Assembly: GCF_047495875.1 (NCBI RefSeq)
Contig: NC_092461.1
Coordinates: 61,058,299 to 61,122,298, forward strand
Direction of reading: 5' to 3'
Source: Pithys albifrons albifrons
Taxonomy: Eukaryota > Chordata > Aves > Passeriformes > Thamnophilidae
DNA: 64,000 bases
The translations under genes were made by a program, and so were the position numbers. The notes beneath the pieces are model-generated. The model ran no database searches. It was not told where the DNA came from and saw nothing but the letters and a program-made list of their open reading frames with translations. Within the stretch, counting starts at the first letter, position 1; each line of letters starts with the position of its first letter. Below are positions 11,775 through 25,383 of this stretch, one piece after another.

Positions 11775-12980
11775 TCTATGACTTCAATGGGCTGACTTCT
11801 ATCTTTTCTCAAGACATCTCTGACTCTGATCAGGTTGTGCTATTGGTGGTTTGTGTCTTCCTTGAGCTGTGTCCAAAGACATAAAAGCACAAGAAACCTT
11901 ATTGGCGAAGACTGAATTCAGTTTCACTGCAACAGGTAAAGAATAGATTTTTGCCTTTAAAGTGGTAAAGATGATATAAATAGTACTTCCTTCACTGGAT
12001 TCTTCTCTAGGACTGTGTATAGTTTTGAAATGACATTATCTCTTTCAACTAAGAATTGTACTAGAGATGGACACACATATTATCTGCCTTCTATTTTTTG
12101 CCTATGTATATCTGAAAGACATGGTCCTAAAAGCAGGTTTTAAAAGATTTCAGTATATACGTGGTCTTTCCACTCACAAGATGTGAGAAATAATTTGTGC
12201 CTCAACTTACACAACAGTTTGCAGATATTTAAAGTGATCTTGGATTCAGCTCATGCCACTGTGTTTCTCTTAAAGGAAGGATTCTACAGGATCTAAGACT
12301 TATTGCTTCCTTACAGCTCTGTCATCAATCCCCATCAATACTTGTAGCTGATTGCTGTTTGCATTGTCAAAACCTCTAAGTCAATGCCTGTGAAATATCT
12401 TTAAATGTTATTATCTTCAAATGTTAATAGAGTTTGAGACAGCAGATTAAGACCTCTAGATTTTCTATCTTTGCAGTGTCTTGTAGGAAAGATATTTATA
12501 AATGACACCACAATCATCTGCTACACCAAAGAGAAAAAACAATCCCTTTCTCAGACTGCATCTGGCAAGACAACTTTGGCAGTTATACATGTAAATCCAA
12601 ATCTAGAAGGAGAACACAAAGCAAACTCATTTAACAGGAGACAAGATCAACAACATTACTTTTTAAACCTCTGCTGACCAAATAACTTAATTTTCAGAGA
12701 CTGACTTGCTCACAGAACTTTTTGCAGCCACCACAGGCCACAGTACAAAAAGAGGTTTTCATTTTGGGATGCTTTTGTAGTTCACAATACCTGCATTTCC
12801 ATTCTTCTGATGTACAAGTAAGTCGGAAGTCAAATGAGGTGTAGCTAGCATGTCCATAGACACAGAGCATTTGTTTCTGACAGTGCTGTTCAGAGACCAT
12901 TGTGCTTAATCTCTTGATCCCTTTTTTGAGGGTTCTAACCTTGAGGCAACATTAGTAACAATCAGGTGATTAAAGTGTGT

Positions 12981-13922
12981 CACAGAATCATAGAGTCACG
13001 AAATGTTAGGGGGTTGGAATGGACCTTAAAGATCAACTAGTCCCAACCCACTCTGCCATGTGCAGTGTCACCTCCCAGTAGAACAGATAACTCAAGGCCT
13101 TATCCCACCTGGCTTTGAACACTGCCAGGGTTGGGGCATCCACAGCCTCCCTGGGCAACCTTTTTCAGTGTCTAACCACCCTCATAGTAAAGAATTTCTT
13201 CCTAATATCTAACCTAAATTTCCCCTATTTCAATTTGTACCCAGTACTCCTTTTCCTATCACTACAGTTCCTAATGACGAGTCCCTTTCCCGCTTTCCGG
13301 TAGGTCCCCTTCAGATACTGGATAGTTCCTATGAGGTCTCCACACAACCTTTTCTTCTCCAGGTTGAACACCCACAACTTTCTCAACCTGTCTCCATAGG
13401 GCAGGTGCTCCAGTTGTCTTACCAGCTTTGTGGCCCTCCACTGGACTTGCTCCAAAAGTTCCCTGTCCAGAGCTCGATGTGGTACTCCACATGGGGTCTC
13501 ACAAGAGCAGAGTAGAGGAGTAGCATCAGCTCCCTTTACCTGCTGGCCACTGTGCTTTGGATGCAGCCCAGGACACTGTTGGCTTTCTGGTCTGTGAGCG
13601 TACACTGCCAGCTCATGTTGAGTTTTTCATCAGTCATCGTCCCCAAGTCATTCTCTGCAGGGCTGCTCTCAGCCACTTCTCTGCCCGACACACACATGTG
13701 TCTGGGATCACCACGGCCCAGGTGCAGGACCTTGCACGTAACTTTATTGAACTTCATGATGTTTGCATGGGCCAACCTGTCAAGTCTGTTGAGGTCTCTC
13801 TGGATGTCATCCCTTTCCTTCAGCATGACAGCTGTGTCACACAGCCTAGTGTAGTGTGCAAAGTTGCTGAGGGTGCACTTGATCCCACTGTCCATGTCAC
13901 CAACAGAGATGTCAAATAGATT
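12981..13922 (-). mobile_element. CR1 LINE, 5' truncated, with ORF2 C-terminal relic
   Basis: The minus strand holds about 0.94 kb of a CR1 element. The 3' terminus is at 12981 (cagaatcatagagtcacg on the + strand, complement of the ATTCTATG repeats). Reading up from there are the untranslated tail and then the end of ORF2. Frames at 13225-13605 (LLEQVQWRATKLVRQLEHL) and 13536-13895 (KVLHLGRG, ENDLGTMTDEKLNMSWQCTL) are typical of the CR1 reverse transcriptase C-terminus, but they sit in different frames and the endonuclease and catalytic RT core are absent. The copy is inactive. Open frames on the + strand here are shadows. Confidence 0.95.
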
Positions 13923-15654
13923 ATTTCAGTATCATTTATTATTTCAGTGAGACTGTACTATCTTTTTGTAAAATAGGAAGAGTTTGAACCCAAAGTGTTT
14001 TCAATTGGTATATACTTCTTTACTGATTTTTACACTTCACCTCTTAGGCAGCCCTCTCTTCCAGGTATTTTCCTTGAAATTTACAGCTTAACTGTAGAAA
14101 ATGTACAGAACATTTTTATATCTTATTTAGTTGAGTGGTAAGTTCAGTTGATACTTTCCTACTGAGTGGCTCTGTGAAGAGGCCTGTTTTTCAGGATGTG
14201 ACTAAGGTCAGGGGCTTGCTGCATTTGGAGAAGAACTGTGCAGTACTACTTGGTATTTCTCACTAATTTTCCAGACATGATTACTATTTACATGGTGTGC
14301 TAATATTTAGTAGGGGAATGCTCTGCCAATAAGTGTTTACCTATGAGCAATTAGCCTTCTCTGCTTCTAGTAGAATATCATGTGTTAGTTTGCCACACAG
14401 GGAATGCATAGAAAATCCTGAATAAGAGCTACTGTTTAGAGTTCCCTGTGCATACCCATTGTTCTTCCCCTGAGCCCAAGATAACTTCAGAGCTTTGTGG
14501 TCAAGGAGAACTGAGGAAATTAGAGGTGTCTTCTCATTTTGAATAAAAGAAATCACTTGCATGCATGATCTCTCATGAACATGTGAATTGCAGGGTTTAA
14601 GGTAGTTCCAAACAAGTTGCACACTTTTGCAGACAGATATTATTTCTTTGTGTGCTTAATGCACTGTGTTTCCATCTGAGTCAAATGAAACTGGAATAGT
14701 TAAGGGAAGTTTTATACAACAAAACCAAAAATCGTAACAGTTAGATATTTTAGTATAGCTGAAGAACAGATTTCATTGTACTGTTACGTAGAGGGTTTTT
14801 TGCTGAATAATACCCTACAGTCTGTATCCTCCTAATTACTCAATATATATTTAGTATTCCCTGTTAAGTATTCTTGAAAATCAACTTTCCTACTCCCCTC
14901 TATCATGTTACTTTTGCCGACAAACCTCACTTCTGTTCCTCCTACTCGCTGGCAAAGCTTCTTCCCACAGGTTGACTTCTTTACCTTTCCTCTTCATTTC
15001 ACAATTTTAAAGAAAGGTGAAACACAAATGTATTTGTTTCTTGAATGCAGATATTTTAGACATTTTTCACATGTGAAATAGCAGGAACATTGTCTGAATT
15101 CTTTTCCCTGATGCTTCTGGGAGAGTCTTTGAAAGACTGTGAGCAGACTAGAAGCATTTGTAGCCCATACAGAAGATGTTAACTTTAAAGAGAATGGTAT
15201 TTATCTCTCTGGATTTGACTTGAACATTTATCAACAAAAACAAACCATAAAACAAATAACTAATCCTAATGCAGAGTGCATTTTCATGGGAACATGTTTC
15301 ATTTTGTATTTCTGGATGGAGTAATTACAAACATCATACAGTATGGGTTCTAGAGAAGCTGCAGATAAGCTATGAAGAATAATATAAAACAAAAGTAAAA
15401 ACTAACAGTACTTTTATATATCACATTTGTAACAAGGAAAAAAATTGCTATAAGTGGTTTCTTATGTCTCCTACCCTCAATTTTTCATGGTATAATTTTT
15501 TCCTTACCTATTTCCAACAACTTTGAGAGTCAGAAAGTACTGAAAAACAGTTAGTTAAAAAAAATTACATTCAGGGCAATCTTACATCTCTGTAAAGGAA
15601 AGACTCTGTTTGTCTTGCCTAACATTTTATTACTAGGGATTCGTGGATGACTTT

Positions 15655-15840
15655 ACAGTCTTTGTTCTTCAGAGTACATCTGCTCCTGCTGTTTCTTCAC
15701 CACCTGAAATCATAGCCATTTGTTTGTGACATCACAATTAGTTACTGAGAAGATGATTAGATTGTCACCAACAGATGATTATGATTTCAGATGGTAAATG
15801 AACAGCAGGAGCAGATGATCTCCTAAGGAACAAAGATACT
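15655..15840. repeat. Inverted repeat, foldback with ~66-nt arms
   Basis: The left arm at 15655-15720 and the right arm at about 15775-15840 are reverse complements over most of their length. They share an uninterrupted 16-bp block (ATCTGCTCCTGCTGTT), a block around CTGAAATCATA and an outer block (TCTTTGTTC). At least 43 of about 66 positions pair. The loop is about 54 nt. It could be a MITE, an ancient conserved hairpin repeat of the Eulor type, or a local foldback. No flanking target duplication was identified. Confidence 0.85.
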
Positions 15841-18800
15841 TGATCTCATGCAATTGTTCTCAGTGACAAAAAAAATAATAAAAATTAAAAAGGACAGAAA
15901 AAAGCAAAGAGATATTCTGAAGAGTTTCTTAAGTTTGTGATGAGTAAATTTGATTTTTTCTATAAATAAAATCTACTTTAGTATTTTTCAAAATCTACTT
16001 CAATAATAGATGAAAAATATAAGAAATATAAAAAATACAAAAATATATGGCGTTATTGTAAGCCCTAATTTTATGGTTGCATTCAGATTCTTACTCAGAT
16101 GTTTCCTCTACAGCCTTTGGGAGAAAATAAATGCAACATAAATCATGTATTTATGAAATTTTACATACTAATACGTCTTCATTTAAAGGAAACAAAATTT
16201 ATATTAACTTTGAAGTTCTGGCCCTCAATAGTTTTATAAAGACATTTTTATAGTCCTCTGCATGTTTATTTTTCAACTAGGGATTTCGGTGAGGACTTCC
16301 AGTAGACAATTTAATACTCCTGTATTTCTAAGAGCAGTAACAGAACTCTACAGTTTGGGAATAAATTTTTTTTTGTAATTTGGACATTTTTATTGAAATT
16401 TATGTGTGTTCTATTTTGCTGAAATATGTAATTCTTTTGGGTGTATTTCAGAGGTAATTTGCAGTGGATTGTATGCATTTTTACCCACTAAGTACTGCTG
16501 TTGCATTGGACTTGGCTTTTGAATTGCTTACAAACTTACTAAACTTTGTCAATTATAATGCACTCTAGCTAGGAGGTAGATTGATACATCACTAAACATT
16601 TGCTGAATTATTTGCCATTCTGAATAGAAACCACAGTAAGAGGTATTGACAACACCACTCATTTGATGAAACATAGGTTACAGAATGGTGGTTTCCCATC
16701 TGTTGATTTTGGTATTTTTTGTTCTGGTTTGGGAGGGTTTTTTAGCAGTCAGGTCAGCATTATACCATCATTGGCTCAGTTCCATCAGCTGAGCCACTTG
16801 TCTGCACTCTGTATGTCTTACAGTCTTGTCTAGAGTATCTTAGCACAGTTGGTTATGTTTAAATAACACCTTGCCTTCATAACTGCTGAGCTGATATGCT
16901 AATTTTCTAATTAAATTTTCTTTCTAACCAAAGACACAGGAAAACTAAATTTAGAAGCAAAGGAGAATTCTCCAAATTTGTTTCTTTCCTGAGTTACTGA
17001 AGCCAGGAAATCCTTGCTGTATTTAGCATTATTAATAGATGATGTGTTATTTTTCTGTTTCCCCTAGTAATGAGAATGAGTTAATTTTATCCAGCATAAA
17101 AACAATTAAATGCAACTTGCATATATATTTTGAAACAGTTGAAAAAACTTCTGAAACACCTAATACCAAAAACCACCTCATATTACAAAAAAAGGGAAAG
17201 ATGTGTGGGGTTTTTTTAATTTCTCTTTTGAGAACTAGTGACAAGAGCCAAATTAACATTTTTGTGTGTGACTGGGACTTGGGCAGAACTCTGGAGTGTA
17301 AGATGACAACTACATGTGGTCTTCCTCCTTTTTGCATGTTTCCCCTTTTGAGATGCTCAGTTAGGTGCTTCAAGTCCTCCAAGTTTTGCGTCTTCAGAGG
17401 TGCTTTCTTTACTGGGTATTTATAAAGTGCCTAGTGTTTTAAGCACTGAGAAACTTCAGTTTCTCTGTTTCCTTCTTTAGCAGAAGAAGAGTATTCATGG
17501 GGTACAGAGTAATTGATATGATGGCAGCCACCTTTGAGAGACATATATCCAGTATGATTTACAGACAAAAAAGGAAAAATCAGATGCTATTAAAATTTAA
17601 GGAATCCACAAGGAAGGAGTGATTTAAAGGAATCATGGCTGTAGTTTATCTGTTGATTGTTGTGAATGAAGATGCAGATGTGTATTCTGGTGTTCTCTGT
17701 CTGGTTTATGGATATTCCCTGTATTTTAGATACAGGTTAAAGAAAAGTGTTTCAAGCAACCTGCTACCTGGTTCTTGAGTAGTACAGGTTGTGCATATGT
17801 AAGAAACATACATATGGGCTGTGAGTCTTGTGGTTTAGATGCCCTCAGGCTGAGAAGGAACTCGAGTCAGCTTACTAGAAGACTGCTTAGCCAATAAGCT
17901 TTTGATGTGTAAATGTATAAAGAGGGAACAGCCACTATGACAGTAGATAGCCAGCTCTCTGGGTAGAGGTAGTTTCAGATGATTTATCCTTTTGCTTTTC
18001 CCAGTGCCCTAAAATTCCAATATGAATTATATTTATGCAAAGTGGCTAGTCTATTCCTTTGAAAAAATCTGCATGTGAAGTAGAAATGCAGAGCTCTTTT
18101 TTGATGTTAACTCTCAAATTCAAATTTTATTATGTAATTCTACACATTATCTGCATTTGGTTTTCTGTCTTCAGCTGAGCAAATGGAGCAGTATCACATA
18201 ATTAACCTCTATACAATGTTCTTCTTAATACTTTCACTCTTCTGAAGTTGTTTCTCCTTTTCCTACTCCCTTCCCCCCAACCTGAAACCCACCATGTACT
18301 TCACCCTTAGTCTAGGGTAATAATGTCCTTGAAAAATTGAATTGCCTGTACTGAGGCTTTATTGCTGTCAGAACCAAGACTTAATTCTCCACTCTCTCCT
18401 CCATCCCCTTTCCTTTGCATCAAACATCTTGTCTCTATGACTTCCACTCCCCCACTGCTTTTTTCTCCTCTGATTTCATTTTTGCTCATACCTATGCCGT
18501 GTTTGTTGATGGCCCCTTTGACCTTCCTAGCTCCAGCAACCTCTCTGTCCTTGTCTAGTAGACTTGCCCATTCTTTCATCTCTTCTTCATGTGGGTCATG
18601 CCTTTGTTTTCATCACCGCCACCATTCTCATTCCCCTTCTAATCTGTTAATGAATAGCCTTGCCTGCACTGGTTGCACTTAGGCACTCTCCTAAATGCTT
18701 TATCCCTGCGAACATCACTTTCTTACAGTTTTTACAAGCACCATGATCTGCCACCTCATTAACTTGATTTGCCCCCACTCCAAATTTTCTGATCTTTACT

Positions 18801-20225
18801 GATAAGAATACTGTGCTTCCTTCTGCATTTAGATTAGTCCTTTTGGAAACCTGCTTTGTCTTAATCTTTGGTTATGTAGTACACTGATATTATCATGTAA
18901 AACTTATGGTGTAGATGTTTCATCTGTCTATTGGAATATTTCATAGAATATCCTGTAGAAATTCCCCACTGTAAACACTAAGTCTTTCTTTTACCAAAAT
19001 CTTATGTTTCCAAGCAGGAGTAAAGCTGTGGGAGAGTTCAAAAGACTTTCCTCACAAAAATTAAACTCCAAATGTTACAGGAATGTATACAATTTAAGTC
19101 TTCTTCCATGCTGCAATTTCTGTTTTGGCTATACAAAAAATAGTACAGTGAAATTAAGAATATCAAGACCTGATTTCATGAAGGATTTATATAGTATTTA
19201 CTTCAGTGTCATGTTATTTTAAGGTTAAATAAACTAATATTTTTAATGAGTGGCCTTATATAACAGTGGTTTGTTTAGGGTCATGTAGACAAGATCTTTT
19301 GATTGAAAGACATTGTGTAATGACAAAACATTTTTTCATGTCTGAATATTGCAGTAGCTGATGACTTAGAAATACCACGGATAGCTGTGTTAAGTAGGTA
19401 ATCATTGCATCTGGTATTTCAAGCCAAGATTGTGTGCAGACAATTGCTGAGAACATAATGGCCATACTATTTGCCTATTCAATTGTTTGACTGACCTTTT
19501 CTGAGTTCCTACTGAGGTAATAAAATTTGAAAATATTCTAGTATATAAATAGGCTTTTACAGTGAGTGGAGTATAAAATGATAATTTCTTTTTATTATCA
19601 TATTAACATTTTTCAGTCTTATCAAAGTAGTTACTTGGTTTTGTAACTTCTCTTTTTTGCTGTCAGTGGATTTGTAATGGGCCATATTCTAGGACATGTT
19701 GAAAACCTGCCAGTTTTAGGGAGGAATTATTGCATATAAGTGTCCTCCATGCCTCTTAAGTTCCTGTCCACTCTAACTTAGAGAGTTGCAAAGTCAGAAT
19801 GAGATCTGGCTCTAAGCTTTCCTTCTTGCTGCCTTACTGCAAGATTTTAGCCTATACTTTAAGTAGCACATTATAAGAAGGCTTTATTCAATATGAATAC
19901 AGACAGCATAATCTCAAAGAAAGCTTTTTGATGATTATCTATTCAGTATTTTATTCAGTTCCAAAAACACTGATAATCTCTTTATGAACAGTCTTTTCTT
20001 CATCCAGTGAAGGGTTATTTTTAATGCCAGGGTGCTAATCTTAATTTATGAGCATGCCATATACAGAATTATATCATGGTTTACTCTGTGTTATTGCACA
20101 AGACATGAAAGCACTCACTCCTTCATGCTGATGCCCCATGTCACTCGTAATGCAGGGAAGAAGATGTGCTCTTCAGCAGTGTGGAGGGAAGTCATATACC
20201 AGCTGACACTGCTTCTGTCGCTCTC

Positions 20226-20424
20226 CCACTGCCTTCACTCAGTAACTTCTTCCTGGTTCAAGATCACTCATTGACTATAGGATAAGCAAGAGCCTAGGAA
20301 GAAAACTGTATTCTCCAAGGAAGAATAAAGTTGTGGGTTTAGACCAAGTATGCCAAGTGTTTATAAACATGAAAAGTCAATGAGTGATCTTGAACCAGGA
20401 GAAGTTATTGAATGAAGGCAGTGG
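20226..20424. repeat. Near-perfect inverted repeat, 50-nt arms
   Basis: The left arm 20226-20275 (CCACTGCCTTCACTCAG onwards) and the right arm 20376-20424 are reverse complements with only two substitutions and one single-base insertion. They are separated by a 100-nt spacer. In the STAU2 pre-mRNA one difference becomes a G-U pair (G20242 with U20408) and the other a C-A mismatch (C20238 opposite A20412). A long intronic dsRNA hairpin is expected. The solo LTR starts 57 bp downstream. Confidence 0.93.
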
Positions 20425-20480
20425 AAAAGTATCCCTCTGGTAGTGATCAAGTAAAACAGAGAAGATTAGCACTGGCATAT

Positions 20481-21190
20481 TGTTGTGGTTTAAAGGTAAA
20501 CCGGCATGATAAATGAACTCAATACAAAAGAGATTATAAGTCAGGGTTACAATTTAATAAAAATATTACAGTAAATGCAATGATACAAAGAGAAATTGGT
20601 TTTAACCCACAAAACCCAGAAGTTTAACCCAGCACCCCAAGGCACAAACAGATGGTGTTTGTTAGCCCCTGAGACCCACGCGGTGCCCCTGAGTCCAAAG
20701 TAAAAGGAAAGGAAAACCTGTTGGTGCAGATGACAGTCACAGTCTGGTCGAGAGTGGTGGTCTCCTCCTGTCAAAGTTCTGGTCCTCCTGTGGATCTGAC
20801 AAGTAGTCCCAGAAGTCTCCAAACCCCAAGATTATATATCCTCTGGTTCAGGTGGGAATGCCCAGGACCTCCCCCAGGGCAGGGAGTTCCACAATGGGTG
20901 AGTTCACTCTGTGAGTCATGGCATATTTTTGGAATTGTTGATGGCCCATTAGCAGGCATGACCCCTCAGGCTGGGTGTGAAGGTGCTAACGACTTCCTTG
21001 AGGGGAGTTCTTATCTCACAGGTTTCTTTAACACCCAGCTTCCAGCCTAAAGTGTCAGGTGTGCCCTGGGCAGCTGCTGCAAATGGTCCATTGTTAACAG
21101 TTCATGAGAAATGACGTAGAGGGTGTAGAATACACAGCTTTGGTCACACCCTCACAGTGATAAACTGGTCCCAGCTGCTGGACTAGGACA
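20481..21190 (-). mobile_element. Solo LTR of an endogenous retrovirus, antisense to STAU2
   Basis: A 710-bp unit with TG...CA ends (tgttgtggtttaaagg to gctggactaggaca). On the minus strand it carries a TATA-like box (complement of 20831-20839, tatataat) and, towards its 3' end, an ATTAAA-type polyadenylation signal. This is the order expected in an LTR read on the minus strand. No second copy or retroviral coding sequence lies next to it, so it is a solo LTR. Its terminal TAAACCACAACA on the minus strand resembles the other two ERVs in the window. Flanks CATAT and CGTGT are a poor match for a 5-bp target duplication. Confidence 0.75.
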
Positions 21191-24100
21191 CGTGTATACA
21201 TACACACATATATCTGTGTGCATATTGACAAGAAAAGACTGATTTCATAGGCCATCTTGTGAAGTTGAATGATAAAACTGAATTCTCAACTTTACATGTT
21301 TTCTGATCTTCCTGACAGAAACAGAAAACTGGAAATGGGACACCTGTGAACATGCAGGCAATGCTGTCATCACTCTGAACTTTTCTGAATTTAGTAGCCC
21401 ACTGTGGTGGAGTAACTTGTCACTGTCTCTGTATCAGCAGGGACAGTCTCATTACATTGAGGCTAACAGGGTAATATTGTCAGTTGTTTTCTTCACACCA
21501 TTCCCCATGCAGAAACTCCTTCTGATGGTTAGTTTTGTTTTCCATGAATTCCAGACAGTGGAGGACCCTTTTGTAGAAAGGTCCCTCTATCTTCCCAGCC
21601 AAGGGGACACTACAGAGAAAGGGTAAGGAATAAAAATACCACCACTCAAACAGAACTTTTGGAGACTATCTCCACTATGGCTGCTATGAAGAAAGGTGGA
21701 ATCATAGCACCAAGATTACATTTCCAGGGGAAGGCTTGTGAAAGATAGTAGAGCCATTTTGTATCTTAATCGTACATTCGCCTTAGACTCTAAGCTGTGT
21801 TGCAGTTATCTAGTACATGACAGCAAAAGTAGACAATGGAAGATGAAGAAATTTATTCTTAGGTAAGAGGAGTCTTTGGTGTGTTTTCGTAGACTTTAGA
21901 AGATTGTGAGAGACTGCTAACAATTACTACCAACAATGCTTTTCAAATGTTAGTAATTACATTGCATAGCTAACCTGCACATATTTGTAGCACATTTGCC
22001 CACAGTTTTAAATAATATAAACAGAATTTATTTTAGCATGTTTCATGAATCTACCTCTAGGTAAATGTTCAACAGAAGGTGAAATGTTATTGTTCTATTA
22101 TGGATTCTGTAGTTCATAATAAGTATGATTCTACATTTGGAGTGTGGTGAAGTTAGTATAGGATAAATATTTAGTGGACACAAAGTCCAATGTTTTTTTA
22201 GCTGAAAACCGACAAGAATATGAAAGTATTCACCTGAAAATGTTCTCCTGCAGTGCATAAAGATGTTAGCAGTTATTTCTCCCATGTTTTTTAATGAAAT
22301 GATTGTTAGAGGACTCATTAGGATAATTTCAGAAGAGTTCTTTTGTTCTTGCACTCAACTCTCTGTTGTTGTACTCCTTGTCATGTGATTAAGTTTAGTA
22401 CTGCAACTAAATATATTTATACACTCTTCTACAATACAGCAGTATTAAAGTAAGCAGGAAACAGTGAGGAATGATAGTTATAAAATCCTCAGTAATATAT
22501 TAAAAATAGAAAATGAATTAGAGTTAATATATGTTTGATAGAAGAGACCAAGTTTTTATTGGCTTTTTAAAACAAGTTTGTACAAAGCTTCACGAAACAT
22601 AGGCCCTGAATATAAAAAGTTATTATCTTGCAACTATATTAATATAATGTCTAGAATATTACATTACTTTGTTTCCAGAGATAATCAATGATGGTAATAT
22701 AATATCTGCCTCTCAGACCCAATGTATGATTTGAATTAATTATTGCTTATAAAGCACTTTGAAGTCTTTAGAAGTAAGGTGCAGCAAAGTGTAAAAGTAC
22801 TATTATTAATTTAACATCACCATTAAAGTCAGTACTTTAGGAGCATTTGCGATACTCCGCTCAATAGCCTTTTATTCATCATATGCTGCATATTAGTTAT
22901 TTTAACATTTAGAAAGCTTGGTAATCTGGAAGTATTCCAAACCATTGTTCCAGACAGCAGTTAGATATTTGGGTGGATCATGTAAAAACAGTGAAATGGC
23001 TGAGAAAGCATGTAAAATGTTTGTTTTAAGTAATATTACATCAATGAAACAGACATCTGCAGCACTGGACTTGATTTTAAACTTCTTTAAACTTTTTTTA
23101 AAGTTAACATTGTATTATGTTTTCCTAAATTGATTGTGGGGGGAGGATAATACTGTGTTATTTCTAAACAAGTAGACTGTTTTATCTTTTGTTCAGTTTT
23201 CATCTGTTTCTGAAATATTTGTGGGAAATCAGATTTACAGTGGGCAGTTCTTAGGAGGTGGTGAACATCTGCCACTCGGTATTATTGTTGCTGTTTGGTT
23301 TTGTAAGCTAACGTCAGATATCAAGATCTGTATTATCTTTTCATTAATGTTATATCTTGTATAAGACTATTTAAAAACATGAGCAGTGGTGGGCCTTGAA
23401 GGCTATAGCCTCAGAATAAGAGTGTAAAATCTCTCTTATCATACGGTGAATGTGTGGCATAAAATAATACTGTGTATTTACATGGTTGATGATCTATAAT
23501 GTTATAGTCTAAATTGTCCCAGATGGAGAAAAAGAAATTTTGGGGATCCTGTCCTCCATCTTTCTCAGTAGCATTGTCTTGAATTTGTGTTTAGCTCTAG
23601 AGTTCAGCTCTGGAGTTTAGTGTCCTGGCTTTGGAGCCATTTCTAAACTGGGTAAAACACTCTTAGAGTTCAGGGTCCAACCAAACTCCCCAGCCCTACG
23701 AAAGAGCAATCGGGTGAATGACAGATATGTCTTTGTGAATGGTATAAGCAGATGTTCCAAATTTCTGAAAGGAATATGAATTTAAAAGCCAAATGTGCAA
23801 ATAAATCAATTAAAAGATTCACCTGTAAGCAGTTTGCTGAGTCGGCAGTGAGGAACTTCCATTTTCACCATATAGTTGAAAATGAGGATATTAATTACAG
23901 GTAATATTTTTTGAGTCTTCTCCCTGTGGTAGTCATTTTATTTAAAAGTACTTCTTGCACTACTAGGATTAGAGGAATCCTTTCTAGGTACTGGAAATTA
24001 ATTTCCTTCTCTTCTTTGAATTTATTCTACATTCTGAAATTAATTTAATATGTGCTGCAAGGGAATTGAGCATTGAACCCTTTGATTTCTCTTGGGATTA

Positions 24101-25383
24101 CTAAATCAGTTAACAAACAGGTTTATTACCCTTAGAATGAAATACCATATGGCTCAGATTCACCCATGTTATTTTCAGATATATGCTAGAAGATTAAAGT
24201 ATGTTCTTAATAAGAAATTACACATTTCAAGCTCATTTTCTGATGTAATAATAATAAGAAAAAGGTTTTTCTGTTATATCAGCTAAGTGGTTAGTTATGT
24301 TTCCAACAAGTGCTTCATTGTATTAGAAAACTAGCCCATTTCAGACTTGATTTTGGACATTTCCATGCACAGGAATATCAGCGGAACTGATCAAATATGT
24401 AGTCCTGTTTCTGAGCAGATTTAGGGTTGAGATATTTTCTAAAAATGTATTAAAAATTTTGAAATGTAGACAAGTTGTCCCTAATTTACATGTCACTGGA
24501 AATATTTAAAAGCAATTCACATGAAGAAATTTAGGTCTTTTTAATGTTTACTGTAACTCCTATTCATATAGCTTTTCTTTTTCAATATAAATGTTCTTGA
24601 AGGCAAGCAGCTATTTGCTAACTGTAGGATGCCATATATACAGCTAAATAAAGAAATAAATTCCTCTTCACTGCAGGGCAGTCAGTCACGTCAGAGTCAG
24701 TAGCACAGTGACAACGTGGCTTCAGGGCAAATTGAGGTTTTTTAACTGCAGGCTGCCCCTGTAATTCAGCAAACACTGAGTTCAGTAGTCATTGCTGCTA
24801 CTGCAAGAAACCGTTCTGCCCTTCTTCTGCCTCCATCAGCTCATTCTCATGAACATCCCTACATGGTCCTACAGGTGCTGTTGCTGGCACAAGCAATAGA
24901 GCAGTGGGACAGTACAAACAGCAGCTGTAGGTGGGAGAGAAAACTAAACTACTTCTGGTGGCAATGGTGCTGATACAAACTAGTGTCAATTATTTGTGAA
25001 AAAACAGCCTAAATTATTGTATCAGATAGGAGTAGAAGAATATAAGTAAGTAATGATTGTGCTATTATTTGGAAGTAGTATCTGTTCCTTGTGGTTTGTA
25101 GGTCTCCAAATGTTATTTGTTCATGTTGTGTATTCTGTGCTAGCCACAGTTTTAAAATCCAGGTTTGCACTTTTTTGGAAGGAGTTGGAGAAGAGGAAAA
25201 AGAGGGGCACTTCAGATCTGCTTTGTTTCTAAATGAATTATGTGATTTCATTTACATTTACTGTGAAAAAAAGGTGCTTTTAAATTCTTACTTTGTTTCT
25301 CACTCTAAAATATGTTAATGAAAATTGCATATGTGTCAAAACCATTCTAGAGTAATAAGAATGATTTTTGGTTTTGTTTTCAG

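Larger units (their letters stand above)
10609..25383 (+). other. STAU2: STAU2 intron (14.8 kb), phase 1
   Basis: Bounded by gtaagt at 10609 and ttttgttttcag at 25383. It holds degraded CR1 (10830-11470), a CR1 tail in the opposite orientation (11551-11774), a larger CR1 fragment (12981-13922), two inverted repeats (15655-15840 and 20226-20424) and a solo LTR (20481-21190). About 16000-18200 is AT-rich and plain, 18240-18600 is pyrimidine-rich, and 21200-25383 shows nothing recognisable. No RNA gene was seen. Confidence 0.85.

Noticed and set aside
13552..13919. Open frames of 100 and 120 codons on the + strand
   Set aside because: Shadows of the CR1 element, whose coding sense is the minus strand.
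17039..17425. 128-codon + strand open frame with an overlapping 111-codon frame on the other strand
   Set aside because: No motif or splice sites that fit STAU2, and the surrounding sequence is ordinary AT-rich intron.
18307..18682. Overlapping open frames on both strands in a C/T-rich stretch
   Set aside because: Open because the strand is pyrimidine-rich and so poor in stop codons; no protein family recognised.
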